The notes: generated by a model not told the origin, from the sequence alone. Counted from the first letter of the stretch, positions 1 through 10,332 are shown. The stretch is DNA of 64,000 nt from Leisingera aquimarina DSM 24565 (GCF_000473165.1 NZ_KI421505.1:24810-88809), one strand, 5' to 3'. Numbers and translations are program-made.

Positions 1-838
1 GGCACCGCCGAAAGCGAGACGCTGGACTTCTCCGGCGGCATCCAGATCACGGAGATCGAGGAGATCGACGCGGGCGACGGCGACGATACCGTGGCGGGCA
101 CGGACCAGGCCGACACCATCGAAGGCAACCGCGGCGACGACGATCTGTCGGGCGGCGCGGGCGACGACGTCTTTCTGGTCTACGGCTCCTCTGCGGGCAC
201 CGACCAGGTCGATGGCGGCGCGGGCCATGACGCGCTGCAGGGCAGCCGCTATGGCGATACCTTCCGGGTGACCGACAACCTCGGCAACCTCACCTCCGTC
301 GAGGAGATCCGCGGCGGCGGCGGCTATGACGTCATCGCAGGCACCGCCGAAAGCGAGACGCTGGACTTCTCCGGCGGCATCCAGATCACGGAGATCGAGG
401 AGATCGACGCGGGCGACGGCGACGATACCGTGGCGGGCACGGACCAGGCCGACACCATCGAAGGCAACCGCGGCGACGACGACCTGTCGGGCGGCGCGGG
501 CGACGACGTCTTTCTGGTCTACGGCTCCTCCGCGGGCACCGACCAGGTCGATGGCGGCGCGGGCCATGACGCGCTGCAGGGCAGCCGCTATGGCGATACC
601 TTCCGGGTGACCGACAACCTCGGCAACCTCACCTCCGTCGAGGAGATCCGCGGCGGCGGCGGCTATGACGTCATCGCGGGCACCGCCGAAAGCGAGACGC
701 TGGACTTCTCCGGCGGCATCCAGATCACGGAGATCGAGGAGATCGACGCGGGCGACGGCGACGATACCGTGGCGGGCACGGACCAGGCCGACACCATCGA
801 AGGCAACCGCGGCGACGACGACCTGTCGGGCGGCGGCG
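1..838 (+). repeat. 339-bp tandem coding repeat (two full copies plus a partial)
   Basis: The segment starting at base 1 recurs at 340 and again at 679, giving a 339-bp (113-codon) period. Copies 1 and 2 differ at only about three positions (for example near 141/480, 190/529 and 339/678). The third copy is followed to about 838, where it runs into ordinary RTX nonapeptides. More copies probably lie left of base 1. The near identity points to recent duplication or gene conversion. Confidence 0.95.
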
Positions 839-1197
839 GAAATGATCTGCTGCAGGGGGGCGACGGCAACGACACTCTAGAGGGGGGCAGTGGCGAGGAC
901 ACCCTGACCGGTGGCGCTGGAGACGACCTTTTCCTCTACGCGGCAGGGGACGGATCCGACGAGATCGACGGCGGCAGCGGTTGGGACGACACAATCCGCC
1001 TGGAAACCGGGAGCGGCGCTGCGGTGGCCGACGGCAACACGGTTGAGGGCAACGGCTGGGTTCTGCAGGTTGAGACCGGTTCCGTGGAAAGTGTGGGCGA
1101 CGGAAACCTGAATCTTTCAGAAGGAGCTTCCGGCAGGATCACATTCGATGATGGCGAGGAAATTGATTTTGACGGTATCGAAACCATCACTTGGTAG
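1..1197 (+). CDS. RTX-type calcium-binding secreted protein, C-terminal fragment
   Basis: The reading frame is already open at base 1, so only the C-terminal 398 residues are present. Residues 1-280 are tandem copies of a 113-residue unit rich in Asp/Gly (GGAGDD, GDGDD), then classical RTX nonapeptides (GGDGNDTLEGG-like) around residues 278-310. These glycine/aspartate repeats bind calcium and fold after secretion. The last 80 residues lack repeats, are acidic and end in IETITW, as expected of an uncleaved type I secretion signal. The ABC/HlyD genes directly downstream on the same strand are the likely exporter. The N-terminus, which would tell adhesin from enzyme, lies outside the window. 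A large surface adhesin is the best guess from the long repeats and the biofilm-type surroundings. Confidence 0.88.
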   Translation, partial: GTAESETLDFSGGIQITEIEEIDAGDGDDTVAGTDQADTIEGNRGDDDLSGGAGDDVFLVYGSSAGTDQVDGGAGHDALQGSRYGDTFRVTDNLGNLTSVEEIRGGGGYDVIAGTAESETLDFSGGIQITEIEEIDAGDGDDTVAGTDQADTIEGNRGDDDLSGGAGDDVFLVYGSSAGTDQVDGGAGHDALQGSRYGDTFRVTDNLGNLTSVEEIRGGGGYDVIAGTAESETLDFSGGIQITEIEEIDAGDGDDTVAGTDQADTIEGNRGDDDLSGGGGNDLLQGGDGNDTLEGGSGEDTLTGGAGDDLFLYAAGDGSDEIDGGSGWDDTIRLETGSGAAVADGNTVEGNGWVLQVETGSVESVGDGNLNLSEGASGRITFDDGEEIDFDGIETITW

Positions 1198-1269
1198 CAC
1201 CTGAAACGAAACACTCTTTTCAATGTTTCCATAAAGTTAACTTCCCCCCGCTATGTTTCTTGCGGTAAC

Positions 1270-2988
1270 TTGTTGAAAGGCTGGGCCTTGGCCGGAAAGT
1301 TTTTTACTCTTTTTCGACAGCACCAGGTTCAGACCAGTGCTTCGGCGGAAATGGGAGCCGCGGTGGCGAATACGCTGGGGCTGGTCCTTCCGCTGATCAC
1401 CATTCAGGTTTTTGACCGGGTGATCCCCAACAGCGCAATCGAGACGCTGATTGTGCTGGCCGTAATCCTTGTCGGCGCAGTCCTGGCTGAAGCCGCGGTC
1501 CGGATCGCGCTGGCCGGTCTTCATTCGGCTTTCGGGATGCGCTACGAACTCGAGACCAAGCTCCGGCTTTACGAAAACGTGCTCTACCAGCCCGCAGAAA
1601 GTAAGCAGCCAGAGACTGCGCAAGCAGGACAAGAGGCGCTTGAAACCATCAGTAAGGTGCAGCAGATGAACTCCGGCGGCCAGAGACTGTCGCTGGTTGA
1701 CCTGCCTTTTGCCGGCGTGTTTCTGGCCGTTTTCTGGGTCATAGAACCCTGGCTGGCCGTCGCGATACTAGCCATCCTGGCTGCTGTTCTTTTTTTGCGG
1801 TCGCAGGGCCGAAAGGCCCTACGGGACCTGAACGAGAACCGCCGTGAAATCTCCGCGCGTTCCACCAGTTTTGTGTTCGAGGTTCTTTCCGGCATTGAGC
1901 ATCTCAAAGGCCTTGGCGCGGGTGAGTTTATGATGCGCCGTCATGAAAGACTGGTGGCCAGGGGGGCGGAAGTGACCCAAGAACTGGTCTTCCGCCAAAC
2001 CTCTGGCCGTGCATTTGCAGAAGCACTCTCGAAAGCGGCACCAATGCTCATTGCCATGGTCGGTGCGCCCTTTGTGATCAACAGAACGTTGACCCCGGGA
2101 GAACTGGCCGCAACCATCCTGCTGTCAGGCCGCGTCATCGCACCCTTCGTAAAATTGCAGGCGGCGTTTGCCGGAAATCTGGCTATCCGTCCGGCACTTG
2201 ACCGCCTGGACAGCGCCCTGACGGCACCAGCCGCTGTTGGGACGCTCCATCCAGCGGACAAGATCGAAACTCTCGAACTCGTGGACCTCGATGTGCATTC
2301 GACTGCCGGAAACCTGGTGTGCGAGGGTCTGAACCTGTCGTTGCAGCGGGGAGAGTCAATTGCCATCAGCGGCGCCAGCGGGAGCGGCAAGTCCACTCTG
2401 CTGAAAACGATGCTGGGCCAGCACCGTTCGAGTTCCGGCAAGGTGCTGGTCAACGGCTGTGAAATTTCCCGCTATGATCCGGATTATATCGCAAGCCGGT
2501 TTGCTTTCATGCAGTCTGCGCCTGTGCATTCCTCGGGCAGCGTGATGGATGCGCTCACCGGGATGGGCGGGCCAGCAATTTTGCCCGAAGCGCTTGAAAC
2601 AGCACGGGAACTGGGGCTGGCTGACTATTTCGCCCTTCAGCCTGACGATTTCTTGGACAAGTCCCTGAACACAGCCGGCGCCGACATCCCCGTTGCCGTC
2701 CAGTCGCAATTGCCGTTGGTTGCGGCGTTGGTGAAATCCCCTCATGCCATTCTGTTTGACGAGGCCAATGCTCAGTTGGATCTGCGCGCTGACCGGCTGC
2801 TGCTGGAGGCACTGAAACGGCGTCGTCGCCACGCGATTACGGTCCTGGTGACTCAGCGGCCGTCGTTCGCCGCAATTGCAGACCGTCAGTTCCACCTGGA
2901 GGACGGCAGCCTGACAAACTTTCAAGAATTCCCACGCGCACCGCACCAAACCACCGCGGCTGCCATTGACGCACCGGGTGCAGCATGA
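1270..2988 (+). CDS. Type I secretion ABC transporter subunit 1 (degenerate ABC motifs)
   Basis: A 572-residue exporter-type ABC protein with an N-terminal membrane domain (about residues 35-300) and a C-terminal nucleotide-binding domain. Walker A is intact (GASGSGKST) and Walker B keeps the catalytic Glu (AILFDEANAQLD). The LSGGQ signature is replaced by a sequence around AVQSQLPLV, and the switch His is Gln (LVTQRP). It has no C39-like N-terminal domain. The frame opens with two consecutive TTG codons (1270, 1273) and no ATG is nearby, so the exact start is uncertain. It overlaps the next ABC gene by 4 bp (ATGA), arguing for a heterodimer. It probably exports the RTX protein just upstream. 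Confidence 0.85.
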   Translation: MLKGWALAGKFFTLFRQHQVQTSASAEMGAAVANTLGLVLPLITIQVFDRVIPNSAIETLIVLAVILVGAVLAEAAVRIALAGLHSAFGMRYELETKLRLYENVLYQPAESKQPETAQAGQEALETISKVQQMNSGGQRLSLVDLPFAGVFLAVFWVIEPWLAVAILAILAAVLFLRSQGRKALRDLNENRREISARSTSFVFEVLSGIEHLKGLGAGEFMMRRHERLVARGAEVTQELVFRQTSGRAFAEALSKAAPMLIAMVGAPFVINRTLTPGELAATILLSGRVIAPFVKLQAAFAGNLAIRPALDRLDSALTAPAAVGTLHPADKIETLELVDLDVHSTAGNLVCEGLNLSLQRGESIAISGASGSGKSTLLKTMLGQHRSSSGKVLVNGCEISRYDPDYIASRFAFMQSAPVHSSGSVMDALTGMGGPAILPEALETARELGLADYFALQPDDFLDKSLNTAGADIPVAVQSQLPLVAALVKSPHAILFDEANAQLDLRADRLLLEALKRRRRHAITVLVTQRPSFAAIADRQFHLEDGSLTNFQEFPRAPHQTTAAAIDAPGAA

Positions 2989-5123
2989 ACGGCCGATCCC
3001 CCGCCACCGTTGCAAGTAACTCCGCACTCAGTGCCTTGGAGCTGGACTTGATTGCCGACAGCATTGACACAAGCAAGTGTTGGGGCGTGACATCCAAGGA
3101 CCCGGTGCTCGCCGCGGTCTTCCGGATACTCGGAACGTTCGGCTGGACCGGCTCACGCGACAGTTTCGTGCGCGCGCTGCCGCATTTGCCGGACCGTTTG
3201 ACGGCCTCGGACCTGAGGTCGATCCTGTCACGGCTCGGAATTTCCAGCTCCGAAAGCCGCCTCGGAAGCCGCCGGGTTGAAGACCTCGCTCCAGCCACAA
3301 CACTGGTCACCGGCGCAGGCCGCATCCTCATTGTGCAGACCGGTGCGGAAGGTGGTTCCACCCTGATCGACCCCGTGACCGGAGAACGCTGCAATCAAGG
3401 GGTGACATCCCGGACGCTGACATTCAGTTTCAATAAACCCTCGCAAACCGCGCAATACGGTTTTGTAAGGCAGCTTCTAATACGCTTTCAACAGAACTGG
3501 ATGCAGGCGTTTGCCGCCAAGACCGTCAGCAACTTCGCAGCGCTGGCCATCGCGTTTGGGGTGATTGCCGTCTATGACGCGGTAATCCCGGCCAGGGCTC
3601 ATGACACTCTCGCCTGGCTCGCAGCCGGCCTGGCCATGCTCCTGCTGCTCGACATGAGCATCCGCGGCCTCAAGGCCCGGAGCCTTGCCCGGATCGCGGC
3701 GCGGATGGAATTTCTCGTCGCTACCACCGTGCTACGCAAGATTTTCTCCCTGCCCCTCCAGCACATAATTGCAAGCCCCGTCAGCACCCAGGCGGTCCGG
3801 ATCCGGCAGTTCAGCCGCATGGCCACCCTGCTTGTCGGCAACGCGGCCGACACCGTGGCCGATCTGCCTTTTTCCTTGCTTACGGTTGCGGCAATTTTTG
3901 CGATTGCGGGGCCGCTTGGCTTTGTTCCCGTTGTTCTGATGTTGTGTTTCGGCCTTTTGGCGGCCTTTCTGGTACCGCATCTGCGCCGCACGGAAGCCGC
4001 TGCCCGAAGCGCAGTTGAAAATGAAAACCGTGTCACCAGCGACCTGTTCCGGAATGCCGTTGCAATCCGCTGTGCAGGCGAGCAGCGGGCATGGCGGGAG
4101 CGTCTGGAAACAGTCACTCGCCGCAAGGCTATTGCGGGGCGGCGCGCAGAGATGGCGCAAAGCGCAATCGACGCAGTGTGCAAATCAGCGACACCGGTGG
4201 CCGGGGGGCTGACCGCGCTTTTCGGCGCCTTTCTGGTCATCCAGGGCAACCTGTCATCCGGCGCGTTGCTCGGGGCTGTGATGCTGACATGGCGCGCCAT
4301 TGCGCCGCTGCAGTCCGCTTTGCTGCTGGCGACCAAATGGACCGAGATTGCGGGCGTCGCATCGCAGCTGGACCGGCTTGCCGCCCTGCGCCAGGAGCAC
4401 GACCCCAAACGCGTGCACCACAGCTATTCGGCCAAAGGCGACATTCAGCTGAACGCGGTAGGCTTCCGATACGGCAACAAAAGCGCCCCTGCCCTGCGCA
4501 GCCTGAGCACGCGGATCCCGGAAGGGGCGCTGGTTGCAATCACCGGCCCGTCAGCGGCAGGGAAGTCGACGTTTCTGCGGCTGGTGGCGGGCTTGCTGCA
4601 GCCTCAGACCGGAGTGCTGTCGATAAACGGGGTCAACGCCAGCCAGATCCCTGTGTCCCAGCTGCGCCAGTTCATAAGCTATGTGCCTGCACGGCCGGTG
4701 CTTGTGCATGGCTCGGTGGCTCAGAACCTGCGTCTCGCCTACCCCTTTGCCACAGAAGCACAGATGTTTGAGATACTCGACGAACTCTCTCTGCACGACG
4801 CTGTCGGGAAACTGCCAGATGGCATTCACACGGTGCTCACGGACCAGGTCCAGGCCACGCTGCCCAGCGGCTTCCGCCAGTCCCTTGCGGTTGCGCAAGC
4901 ACTGCTGCGCGACCCGCAGGTCCTACTGCTTGACGACCCGGCCCAGTCATTGGACCAGACCCTAGAAGCAGCAATGATCAAAGCGTTCCAGCGCCGCAAA
5001 GGCCGTGTCACCATGCTGATGGTGACACATCGCCCCAGTCACATCCGGCTCGCGGATCTCGAACTGCCCCTGCTTGATGGCATGCCCAGGCTGGCCAGGC
5101 GAAAGAAGGAAAACGCCGCATGA
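2985..5123 (+). CDS. Type I secretion ABC transporter subunit 2
   Basis: A 712-residue exporter-type ABC protein. An N-terminal extension of about 150 residues looks like a C39-peptidase-like domain of the LapB/HlyB type and shows no obvious catalytic Cys/His pair. It is followed by a membrane domain (about 165-430) and a nucleotide-binding domain (about 470-700). Walker A reads GPSAAGKST, the signature region PSGFRQ, the H-loop His is present (VTHRP), but the Walker B catalytic Glu is Asp (VLLLDDP). These losses differ from those in the upstream partner, so the two probably form a heterodimer. It overlaps both the preceding ABC gene and the following HlyD gene by 4 bp. Confidence 0.87.
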   Translation: MNGRSPATVASNSALSALELDLIADSIDTSKCWGVTSKDPVLAAVFRILGTFGWTGSRDSFVRALPHLPDRLTASDLRSILSRLGISSSESRLGSRRVEDLAPATTLVTGAGRILIVQTGAEGGSTLIDPVTGERCNQGVTSRTLTFSFNKPSQTAQYGFVRQLLIRFQQNWMQAFAAKTVSNFAALAIAFGVIAVYDAVIPARAHDTLAWLAAGLAMLLLLDMSIRGLKARSLARIAARMEFLVATTVLRKIFSLPLQHIIASPVSTQAVRIRQFSRMATLLVGNAADTVADLPFSLLTVAAIFAIAGPLGFVPVVLMLCFGLLAAFLVPHLRRTEAAARSAVENENRVTSDLFRNAVAIRCAGEQRAWRERLETVTRRKAIAGRRAEMAQSAIDAVCKSATPVAGGLTALFGAFLVIQGNLSSGALLGAVMLTWRAIAPLQSALLLATKWTEIAGVASQLDRLAALRQEHDPKRVHHSYSAKGDIQLNAVGFRYGNKSAPALRSLSTRIPEGALVAITGPSAAGKSTFLRLVAGLLQPQTGVLSINGVNASQIPVSQLRQFISYVPARPVLVHGSVAQNLRLAYPFATEAQMFEILDELSLHDAVGKLPDGIHTVLTDQVQATLPSGFRQSLAVAQALLRDPQVLLLDDPAQSLDQTLEAAMIKAFQRRKGRVTMLMVTHRPSHIRLADLELPLLDGMPRLARRKKENAA

Positions 5124-6475
5124 CAGTGCACAGCAATCCAGTGGCACCGGCCGCCAGCGGAACACCGGTTGGCAACGCGTTTCAAAGGCGCGCGCTTTTG
5201 CTGGAGGCCGATCTCTCCGAGCCAGCCGACACCAAGGGCTACACCCGGCTGATCTGGCTGCTTGCGATCGCCGCCGCAGGCTTTGTCGCATGGGCCGCGA
5301 TGACCCCGGTCTACGAAACCGTGACCGGAGAGGGCCGCCTGATGCCCCTTGATGGCGTGCGCACCTTACAAAGCGAGCATGGCGGTCGCGTGACCGCCGT
5401 TCATGTGCGGCAAGGCTCGGAGGTGCGCGCCGGAGATCCGCTGGTGACCTTTGACCGTTCGCGTGACCTGCTGCAGCTAAAGCAGCTCAGGGTGCGCGAA
5501 GCGGCGCTGCGTCTGGAACTGGACCTGCAGTCCGCAATCTTAGGTGGCACGGAATTCACCCCCACCAGCAGCTGGAAGACCGTCCTGAGCCAAAGCCAGC
5601 AGGCGTCGTTCCTTGCCGAGGCCGCTGCAGTCCGCTCAAGACTCGACCTGATCTCGGCGGACCTGGACCTTGCCAGCGCCCGCAAAGCCGAAGCGTCCGC
5701 GCGCCTGATGGAACTGGACCGGCGGCGAGTGATACTGGCCGAGCGTCTTGTCTCTTTTGACCGGTCCTTCAGCAGTGGCGGCTTCATCAGCCGCCGGGAC
5801 AGAGACCAGGCCGAACTGAGCCTGATTGAAGCCCGCGAGCAGATCGCAGTGGCAACTGCCGAGAGGCGCACTGCGGAGATCAGCATGCAAAAGGCCCGGC
5901 GCGAAAAGGCAGAATACCTTGCCGCCCGCAAAAGCACCGCCGCCCGTGCCGTTGCAGAAACCGAAGCCAAAATGGCGGAACTCCGCGAGGAAATCGCCCG
6001 CTATCAGCTGCGCGCGGACAGCGGAGTGCTGGTCAGTCCGCTTGACGGCGTGGTCCAGGCGGTCGAGGTCGATACCAAAGGGCAGGTCATCAGCCCAGGC
6101 GGCCCCGTCGCTGAAGTCGTGCCGGAGGGCGCCGAATTGTTCGCCGAGGTTTTGATACCGGCCAGCCGGATCGGCGGTATCGAACCAGGCTTCGCCGGCG
6201 CTTTGACCCTTCTGACCTTCGACGCCGCACAGTTCGGGACCCTTGCGGGCACTGTTGTGTCCGTTTCGCCCAGCTCGGAAATTCTGGACAGCAGCGAAGC
6301 TGCCTATCTGGTACGGCTTAGTATCGGGCCGGATCTGGGTACCAGGCAACAGGACTTGAAGCTGCGGCCCGGCTTGTCGGTCTCCGCAGACATCCGTCTC
6401 GGCAGTAAAACGGTGTTCGAATATTTCCTAAAACCTCTGCGGGCGATCCGAGATGCCGCGTTCTCAGAGCAATGA
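5120..6475 (+). CDS. HlyD-family periplasmic adaptor of type I secretion
   Basis: A 451-residue membrane fusion protein that links the inner-membrane ABC pair to an outer-membrane TolC-type channel. A short cytoplasmic N-terminus is followed by one membrane helix (about residues 38-57). A lipoyl-like half motif (around GEGRLMPLDGVRTLQSEHGG) comes next, then a long Ala/Glu/Arg-rich coiled coil (about 115-295), the second lipoyl half (SPLDGVVQAVEVDTKGQVI) and a beta-barrel domain. The start overlaps the preceding stop (ATGA). No TolC gene is present in the window, so the outer-membrane component must come from elsewhere. The gene ends just before IS debris. Confidence 0.92.
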   Translation: MTVHSNPVAPAASGTPVGNAFQRRALLLEADLSEPADTKGYTRLIWLLAIAAAGFVAWAAMTPVYETVTGEGRLMPLDGVRTLQSEHGGRVTAVHVRQGSEVRAGDPLVTFDRSRDLLQLKQLRVREAALRLELDLQSAILGGTEFTPTSSWKTVLSQSQQASFLAEAAAVRSRLDLISADLDLASARKAEASARLMELDRRRVILAERLVSFDRSFSSGGFISRRDRDQAELSLIEAREQIAVATAERRTAEISMQKARREKAEYLAARKSTAARAVAETEAKMAELREEIARYQLRADSGVLVSPLDGVVQAVEVDTKGQVISPGGPVAEVVPEGAELFAEVLIPASRIGGIEPGFAGALTLLTFDAAQFGTLAGTVVSVSPSSEILDSSEAAYLVRLSIGPDLGTRQQDLKLRPGLSVSADIRLGSKTVFEYFLKPLRAIRDAAFSEQ

Positions 6476-6553
6476 ACCACCGTTTCTGACTGGTTCGTGG
6501 CTGTTCCCTATGTATGATCTACTCCCCAATCGTTGGACAGTTTCCGGCGTAGA

Positions 6554-7215
6554 TTAAGCTACTCTCTGCCCCTGCTGACCGGGTTGGGTTTCGTCTTTTC
6601 TCAGCCAATGGACCACGGCTGGCGGTCTGCCCCCAAGGGCGGAATGCGGGCGCTTCCGATTGTAGAATCCCACCCACTTTCCGACGCCCGCCCTTGCCTC
6701 CGATCCAGTTTCCCAAGCCTGCAGGTAGACGCATTCGTATTTCAGGGTGCGCCACAGCCTCTCGATGAAGATGTTGTCGAGGAACCGGCCTTTTCCATCC
6801 ATCGAGATGCGCACGCCAGCTCTGCGCAGTCTGTCCGTCCAGGCGAAGGAGGTGAATTGCGAGCCCTGATCGGTGTTCATGATGCCGGGCGGGCCGAAGC
6901 GGTGGATTGCCTCGTTCAGCGCCTCGACGCAGAAGCCGGCTTCCAGCGTATTCGAGATGCGCCAGGCCAGCACCTTGCGCGTGTGCCAGTCAATGACCGC
7001 CACCAAATACAGGAACCCCTTGCGCATCCATTGCCCGGCAGGCGATTGCGAAGCAATCTGCCGAGAGGGGCAGGTAGGTGATGCCGGCCGCCCAGACCTG
7101 GTCTGGGCGGGTCCAGTAGCGCCCGCTTCCAGCTGTGGATCATCGTTGGGTGAACGCCAAACTGGCTTGCCAGCTCAGCGACAGTCCGTTCGCCTTTCAA
7201 AGGGCTTTGTTGCAC
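6554..7215 (-). pseudogene. IS3-family transposase remnant (orfA tail joined to orfB)
   Basis: On the minus strand, 6554-7027 encodes the C-terminal half of an IS3-type OrfB with the DDE elements DWHTRKV, NTDQGSQF and DNIFIERLWRTLKYE. Upstream, in another frame, RPDQVWAAGITYLP belongs to the same protein. Further upstream an OrfA fragment (RTVAELASQFGVHP) runs to the IS5 end at 7202-7222. The middle of the element is deleted, and a short hairpin sequence (7028-7068) breaks the OrfB frame. It cannot be functional. The motif CCCCAATCGTTGGACAG near 6523-6539 may be one terminal repeat. Confidence 0.85.
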
Positions 7216-7222
7216 AAATCGG
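7202..7222. repeat. IS5-type terminal inverted repeat
   Basis: GGGCTTTGTTGCACAAATC matches the terminal sequence typical of many IS5-family elements of proteobacteria. It sits between the IS3 orfA fragment and the IS5 transposase tail, so it marks the end of an IS5-type element that cut into the IS3 copy. The other end was not found. Confidence 0.65.
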
Positions 7223-7256
7223 ATGGCGAGCGGACTTCCCCTTTCCCCTGAAGGAC

Positions 7257-7399
7257 TTACCCGATAGCCTCTGTTGCGGGTATGCCAAGAGCGGTGTAGC
7301 GGTTGAGCACGGCGAAACGGGTTTGGATTTCCGCGACCTGCCTGTCGAAGTCTCGCGCCGAGAGGCGCTGCCCCAGCAGTTTCACGCAATGCATCCTTT
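7257..7399 (-). pseudogene. IS5-family transposase C-terminal remnant
   Basis: The minus strand encodes about 45 residues (MHCVKLLGQRLSARDFDRQ, then a segment ending ALGIPATEAIG and a stop). This matches the C-terminus typical of IS5-family transposases that use the neighbouring GGGCTTTGTTGC terminal repeat. The rest of the gene is missing. Upstream, at 7406-7430, lies a perfect inverted repeat (arms GAAAATGATC / GATCATTTTC, 5-nt loop of C). Confidence 0.65.
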
Positions 7400-7405
7400 C
7401 GTCGG

Positions 7406-7430
7406 GAAAATGATCCCCCCGATCATTTTC
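7406..7430. repeat. Perfect 10-bp-arm hairpin
   Basis: The arms GAAAATGATC (7406-7415) and GATCATTTTC (7421-7430) flank CCCCC. It lies inside IS debris and is probably an element end or internal IS structure. No T-run follows on either strand, so it is unlikely to be a gene terminator. Confidence 0.6.
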
Positions 7431-7597
7431 TGACCCTCCTCAAATCTCGGCGCGGCTTCGGCGGTGATATCCGCTCCACCGCTTCCAAAGGACGCGACCC
7501 AGATATCGCGAAGCGTTTACGGCCTCGTTTCGGGCAATGGCTCCTGGGCTTGTTGGCTTCCATGGCTTGGCGTTCTTGCGGGACGGGATGACGGCAT

Positions 7598-8669
<1,072 letters not shown>

Positions 8670-8714
8670 TGTGGCTTCATCCTAATCAGGAGGTGAAGCC
8701 TCCGGAAAACCCGG

Positions 8715-8812
8715 GGCGGTTCAAGGCCCGTTCGCCTCGCTATCTCCCGAATAGACATCTGATCCCGAAGCGCCCAGCGTCGGTTCACACTCAAAATGCC
8801 ATGTCGATCGCT
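8715..8812 (-). pseudogene. IS21-family istA N-terminal fragment
   Basis: The minus strand reads [19 protein letters not shown] followed by ARRTGL, the N-terminal helix-turn-helix start of IS21-type IstA transposases. It is cut off where the IS3-type element begins. No istB is present. It is a scar of an older element invaded by the IS3 copy. Confidence 0.6.
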
Positions 8813-8909
8813 CCAATAACCCCTGCCGATAAAAGCCAGGGGCACGGTCACACATGGGTCAATTCTCAATGAGAACTTTCGACTGTACCGGGTCAGATCC
8901 CAGCGGAAA

Positions 8910-10283
8910 TCAACAACCTAGTCTGGTTTGGATCGCTTTTGCCGCAGCGAGCGCAACGTGATCGCGACCGATAGCCGAAACGACTTGCACTCCGATTGGC
9001 AGACCACCTGAGTTGCGCCCCGCGGGAACAGTCGCCGCCGGAAATCCACTGATGTTGTGGACATTCAGGTCGTTCCAGAAATTATAGCCTTGCGGCGTAT
9101 CATCATGTAAACGCGCGGCCGCCGGTGACACGGGGCCAAGCAGTACATCATATCTGCTGAAGAAGGCCGACAGATCGGCTTTGAAGGCCGAAATCTGCTT
9201 GCAAAATGCAGTCGCGCTCCTGTCTGCTGCTGGTGGCTCCTGACGAAGATTGAGATCCGTTGAACCGGAAATACCGCCTTCTAGAGCGAGGCTGGAAAGT
9301 TTGTTTTTCCACACGCCCCCATCTGCTGTCACCAGAGCTTCGAATAGCATGGAGGCCTTGGGAAGACCTGCGGGGAAGTCCCGGGAAATGTCGGCTTTAG
9401 CATCTTGCAAGGCGGCAACCGCGCAGGTTACGGCTTTGGCCGTATCTTCTGAAACCGGATAAGCGCCGCAACCGGTATAATAGGCCACCCGGATACCGGC
9501 CAAACCTGCTTCTACAGTTCCATTTGAGTAAACCGATGTTGCATCAGGGTCTTGCCCATCGGGGCCGCTGATAACGGTCAGTGCCAGAGCCAGGTCATCG
9601 ACATAACGTGCCATCGGCCCAATCTGTGTCAGGGTATCCAGCGTTCCAAGCCCATATGACACGCAATGGCCAGTGCGCGGCACGAGGCCCGCAGATGGTT
9701 TGATCCCAGCAATTCCACAAACATGGGCAGGGTCACGAATGCTGCCGCCGGTGTCGCTGCCAATGTCCAAAGCGGCACATCCTGCCGCTACCGCTGCCGC
9801 CGCGCCGCCGCTGCTGCCACTGGGTGATCGTGCCAGGTCATAGGGGTTGTTGGTACGTCCAAACAGCGGAGGATTGGTGTGTGCCGCTTGGTGAACTGTC
9901 AGCTCAGAAGTGTTGGTCTTGCCAAGGATTATTGCGCCCGCTTCGCGCAGGCGGGCCACAACAGTAGCGTCTTTGCGGGGGACAACCCCGGCCCGGGCCG
10001 GCATTCCGTAGGTGGTCACGATCCCTTCCGTATCAAACGAGTCTTTGATCGTGATCGGAACCCCCATCAACAGTCCTGAATTCTGGCCTTGGGCAATTTG
10101 TGCATCTGTCTTCCGGGCTTCGTCGAGTGCGCGTTCCGCAGCCAAAGTGACCACTGCATTGATCGCCGGGTTCACCGCTGAGATGCGCTCTAGATGCAGG
10201 GTGACGAGTTCGTGCGAAGAAATTGCCTTCCTTTGGATTGCAGTGGCCATTTCGACCGCAGAAGCAAATAGCCATTCCTGCAT
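8910..10283 (-). CDS. Amidase-signature family amidase
   Basis: A 457-residue amidase-signature hydrolase. The Ser-cisSer-Lys triad is visible with this start: Lys80 (PITIKD), Ser157/158 (SGSSGG) and nucleophile Ser181 (GGSIRDPA). It should hydrolyse an amide to acid plus amine or ammonia; the substrate cannot be read from sequence. A longer TTG-started frame (10358) would run through an intergenic hairpin, so ATG at 10283 is preferred (LFASAVEMATAI is a normal N-terminus for the family). It is last in the minus-strand series sulfatase - binding protein - amidase, 105 bp after the binding-protein stop. No gatB/gatC is adjacent, so a GatA role is unlikely. Confidence 0.88.
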   Translation of the reverse strand: MQEWLFASAVEMATAIQRKAISSHELVTLHLERISAVNPAINAVVTLAAERALDEARKTDAQIAQGQNSGLLMGVPITIKDSFDTEGIVTTYGMPARAGVVPRKDATVVARLREAGAIILGKTNTSELTVHQAAHTNPPLFGRTNNPYDLARSPSGSSGGAAAAVAAGCAALDIGSDTGGSIRDPAHVCGIAGIKPSAGLVPRTGHCVSYGLGTLDTLTQIGPMARYVDDLALALTVISGPDGQDPDATSVYSNGTVEAGLAGIRVAYYTGCGAYPVSEDTAKAVTCAVAALQDAKADISRDFPAGLPKASMLFEALVTADGGVWKNKLSSLALEGGISGSTDLNLRQEPPAADRSATAFCKQISAFKADLSAFFSRYDVLLGPVSPAAARLHDDTPQGYNFWNDLNVHNISGFPAATVPAGRNSGGLPIGVQVVSAIGRDHVALAAAKAIQTRLGC

Positions 10284-10307
10284 CAGGTACTTGTCCTCGT
10301 TGCTCAA

Positions 10308-10332
10308 AGGGAGCACCTGCCTGGCGCTCCCT
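10308..10332 (-). promoter_or_regulatory. Intercistronic hairpin between binding-protein gene and amidase
   Basis: The arms AGGGAGC (10308-10314) and GCTCCCT (10326-10332) with an 11-nt loop lie just after the binding-protein stop. On the minus strand the hairpin is followed by only three Ts. It may partly terminate transcription or stabilise the upstream mRNA, a usual arrangement after abundant ABC binding-protein genes. Confidence 0.45.

Noticed and set aside
6533-7081. Plus-strand 182-residue frame in the IS region
   Set aside because: The minus strand carries recognisable DDE transposase blocks across the same bases. The plus-strand product has no domain.
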